Shown one piece after another: positions 6,036 to 7,704 of a DNA stretch of 7,704 bases. This DNA is from Candidatus Sulfopaludibacter sp. SbA3 (GTDB taxonomy: Bacteria; Acidobacteriota; Terriglobia; Bryobacterales; Bryobacteraceae): the NCBI GenBank assembly GCA_945900935.1, contig CAMDKT010000279.1, forward strand, positions 1 through 7,704. Reading direction: 5' to 3'. Below the pieces are notes generated by a model, which made no database searches, was not told where the DNA came from, and saw nothing but the letters and a program-made list of their open reading frames with translations. The position numbers and the translations under genes are program-made. How positions within the stretch are numbered: position 1 is the first letter of the stretch; every line of letters starts with the position of its first letter.

Positions 6036-6662
6036 AAGCTCCAATGCCCGCCGCTCAAGCGCGATGTCCGTCGCTGGCCCGTCCGCGGCTGGCCGAGCGG
6101 CGGTGGCTCCACGGAGAATGCGTGCCGCGTCTTCATTCTTCGGTGCCAGACGCAGAGCTTCGGCGGCGGCGGTTCAGGCCTCGGCCAGCCCGGTCAATTT
6201 GAACAACACCGAAGCCCGCCCGGAATGCGCTTCGCTGAAATTCGGATCCACGTTTAACGCCGCGTCGTAAGCCGCCAGCGCCGCCTCCCAATTGCCACGC
6301 TCTTCCTCGATAGTCCCAATCAAACGCCGTGTCCGCGCGACCGGCTCGCCCAGCCGCTCGGCCTCCACTACGGCCCCCAACGCTTCGGGGAACTTTCCCT
6401 CGCCAAACAACACACTCCTAGAGCATAGCCCCCCGGCGCCCACTTCGGCGCCTTCCCAGCCAAAGCCGCCAGCACCGTCTCCGCCTTCCCCAACGCCCCC
6501 CATCTGCTGGTAGCAGAGCCAGAGTAAATACCGGCCTCCGCTGGAGGAATCTCCGCGTTCCAACAAAGCCGCCGCTTCCGCGAATCGCCCCTGTTGGAAG
6601 ATGTCCTGCGGCGTTGGCGCTGGTGCCTGGCTCAATAGGAGTAGCACCATTCGAAGGAACAT
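6036..6662 (-). pseudogene. Degenerate N-terminal fragment of a TPR/CRTAC1-like paralog
   Basis: This stretch matches the first ~210 codons of the gene at 3010-5067. It starts with a signal-like MFLRMVLLLLSQAPAPTPQD, then IFQQGRFAEAAALLERGDSS, and ends with ERRALEL opposite ERRELEF of the intact copy. Three lesions are visible: a run of six Cs on the + strand (6496-6501) where the intact gene has five (+1); a one-base loss near 6417 (-1), so about 27 codons are read out of frame as a glycine-rich stretch; and TGA at 6176-6174 where the intact copy has CGC (Arg163). Beyond the stop the reading frame still encodes the homologous TPR end (AAAEALRLAPKNEDAARILR) until the match stops near 6036, where ppdK begins. 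No FG-GAP or ASPIC part is present. GGAAG lies seven bases before the ATG. The truncated 162-residue product is unlikely to be functional. Confidence 0.85.
6192..6238. repeat. 47-bp perfect repeat shared with 4597-4643
   Basis: Bases 6192-6238 are identical to 4597-4643, in the same orientation, inside the broader ~625-bp similarity between 6036-6662 and about 4441-5067. By eye the flanking parts of the two copies agree at only roughly 80-85%, so this patch is more alike than its surroundings. It encodes the TPR segment that ends LFKLT and begins FSEAHSGRA or VSEAHSGRA. Confidence 0.8.
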
Positions 6663-6684
6663 CTGTGCACTTCCGTTCTACGAG

Positions 6685-7698
6685 TTAGGTCAAGCTTTCC
6701 AGGATATACTCGACCGTCTCTCTAATGTCGGGAGTTGGATTTCTTATCTTTATCTTTTTATATGGATTTTGTCCCGCCTCCACGAAGACACTGATAGGCC
6801 CCTTGAGGAGGGCACTCAGAAAACTATGTGTCGACATCTCAACGTCCATGAAATCCAGAACTATAGTATTACCGGATTCCGCCGCCGGCAACAAGTGTTT
6901 GTCTTTGTAGCTAATCGCTTCCATCTTATTCTCGGCAAACCTGCCGAAGTAGTTGTAGATACTGAGGTAAAAACTTTCTTCTTTGGCGGCGGATTGGCGA
7001 CTCCTCAGTTCTTCCGCCGCAACCTTCCTGGTTTCGGCAAGCATAAGGTCCAGCTTGAAAGCGCTGTCAGTCTTCCGAAGATCTATCTTCAAATAGACAA
7101 TCGTACCGGGCCAGGAACAATTGAGGGTCCGCGTCGTAATGTCGCGGGGAGAGATATGCAGCAGGCCGTTCCCCGATATTACGTACATGTCCCCTCGCAG
7201 CTTTTGCATGATTTGGGATGAGAAGAACAACCCGACTCCCGCGTTATTCTGCTGAGTGTACGGGTTTGTCCGGCCGAAGGTTCCGCTGACATTTGGCCTG
7301 ATCGCAAGCCGCAGCGCATCAACATCCGACTCGATCTCGGGGTAGGCTCGACTTAGATGCTTACGAATTCCGATACCCATGTCCGCAACGATGACCGATA
7401 TCTCGTTTGTCTTTTGGTACCAGCTTAGCTGGACGATTGAGGGAATTCGAAAGTCATTCCCCTTTCGATCCTTTACCCAGCACTGCCCATGTTCCAAGGT
7501 GTTGTAAAGTATTTCCGCGGTGACGTAGTGCAGAATTTTTGAGTACTCCAAGTGAAAATCTTCCGCGAACTGATCAAGGATCTCCTTTACCCGATTGAAG
7601 TCATCCGAATTACGCAGCGCGACTAGTGGCTTATACCGGTCACACTTAAAGTTTTCCCTTTCACTGAATAAAACATAAAACCATCCAACCGCTCCCAT
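6685..7698 (-). CDS. GHKL ATPase + STAS-like (DUF4325-type) two-domain protein
   Basis: The N-terminal ~210 residues carry a histidine-kinase/Hsp90-type ATP-binding fold: N-box EILYNTLEHG (62-71, with Glu62, Asn66, Glu69, His70), G1 box VADMGIGI (104-111, Asp106) and G2 box NNAGVGLFFS (151-160), then GTIVYLKI (198-205). No phosphoacceptor domain, sensor or membrane segment is visible. After a charged helical linker (about 215-242), residues ~243-335 resemble the STAS-like DUF4325 domain, with the core strand IVLDFMDVEMSTHSFLSALL (279-298) and NPTPDIRETVEYILES at the end. Separately, such domains act as anti-sigma kinases (SpoIIAB/RsbW type) and their STAS antagonists; the single-chain role is unknown. 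It probably acts in the cytoplasm. G+C is about 37-50% in sampled lines, well below its neighbours, which suggests transfer. The ATG at 7698 is followed upstream only by T's on the + strand (AAAAAA in frame), so the true start may lie beyond the edge. The stop is 22 bp from the paralog fragment. Confidence 0.78.
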   Translation of the reverse strand: MGAVGWFYVLFSERENFKCDRYKPLVALRNSDDFNRVKEILDQFAEDFHLEYSKILHYVTAEILYNTLEHGQCWVKDRKGNDFRIPSIVQLSWYQKTNEISVIVADMGIGIRKHLSRAYPEIESDVDALRLAIRPNVSGTFGRTNPYTQQNNAGVGLFFSSQIMQKLRGDMYVISGNGLLHISPRDITTRTLNCSWPGTIVYLKIDLRKTDSAFKLDLMLAETRKVAAEELRSRQSAAKEESFYLSIYNYFGRFAENKMEAISYKDKHLLPAAESGNTIVLDFMDVEMSTHSFLSALLKGPISVFVEAGQNPYKKIKIRNPTPDIRETVEYILESLT

Positions 7699-7704
7699 TT
7701 TTTT

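Noticed and set aside
5708..6136. 142-codon chimeric frame joining 34 out-of-frame TPR-derived residues to the ppdK C-terminus
   Set aside because: No convincing ribosome site, the N-terminal part is a wrong-frame reading of the paralog, and most of the enzyme is missing; treated as two fragments.
6601..7221. 206-codon + strand frame opposite the GHKL-STAS gene
   Set aside because: It crosses the boundary between two unrelated minus-strand features and has no recognisable domain.

Overview
The window is high-GC bacterial DNA (about 60-67% G+C in the lines I counted, except for the right end). The gene content suggests an Acidobacteriota member of the Bryobacterales/Solibacterales type. This is an inference from style, not a proven placement: a secreted TPR + FG-GAP/VCBS + ASPIC/UnbV (CRTAC1-like) protein with a second degenerate copy nearby, a secreted sialidase-fold protein and a short CDF-type transporter.

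Layout. On the + strand from the left edge there is a tightly overlapping trio: the 3' end of an NCS2 purine-type permease (1-315), a secreted BNR/sialidase-fold protein (315-1274) and a short CDF-like cation transporter (1271-1855). They are joined by TAATG and GTGA overlaps, so they probably form one translationally coupled operon. It converges, with a 4-base overlap of stop codons, on a minus-strand series. Read in its own direction from the right edge, that series is: a GHKL-ATPase + STAS-like (DUF4325-type) two-domain protein (7698-6685); a degenerate N-terminal fragment of a TPR/CRTAC1 paralog (6662-6036); a C-terminal fragment of pyruvate phosphate dikinase (6034-5708); a strong intrinsic terminator (5695-5651); an unrecognised 137-residue protein (5532-5119); the intact TPR-FG-GAP-ASPIC protein (5067-3010); and a secreted mutarotase-fold protein (2985-1852).

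Most noteworthy is the 5.7-6.7 kb segment. About 625 bp of the start of the CRTAC1-like gene has a diverged copy here. The copy carries a compensating +1/-1 frameshift pair and a nonsense codon, and it is joined near base 6035 to the last ~108 codons of ppdK. Neither half is complete, so the segment records either a genomic rearrangement or an assembly misjoin. Just beyond it the base composition falls to roughly 37-50% G+C across the GHKL-STAS gene, consistent with a laterally acquired signalling or accessory gene.

The left trio looks like transport plus secreted glycan-related function. The CRTAC1-like and mutarotase-like pair (24 bp apart) looks like an exported carbohydrate- or surface-related unit. 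No tRNA, rRNA, CRISPR array or transposase gene was seen. I see no clearly new multi-gene system; the GHKL-STAS fusion is the best candidate for unusual biology.
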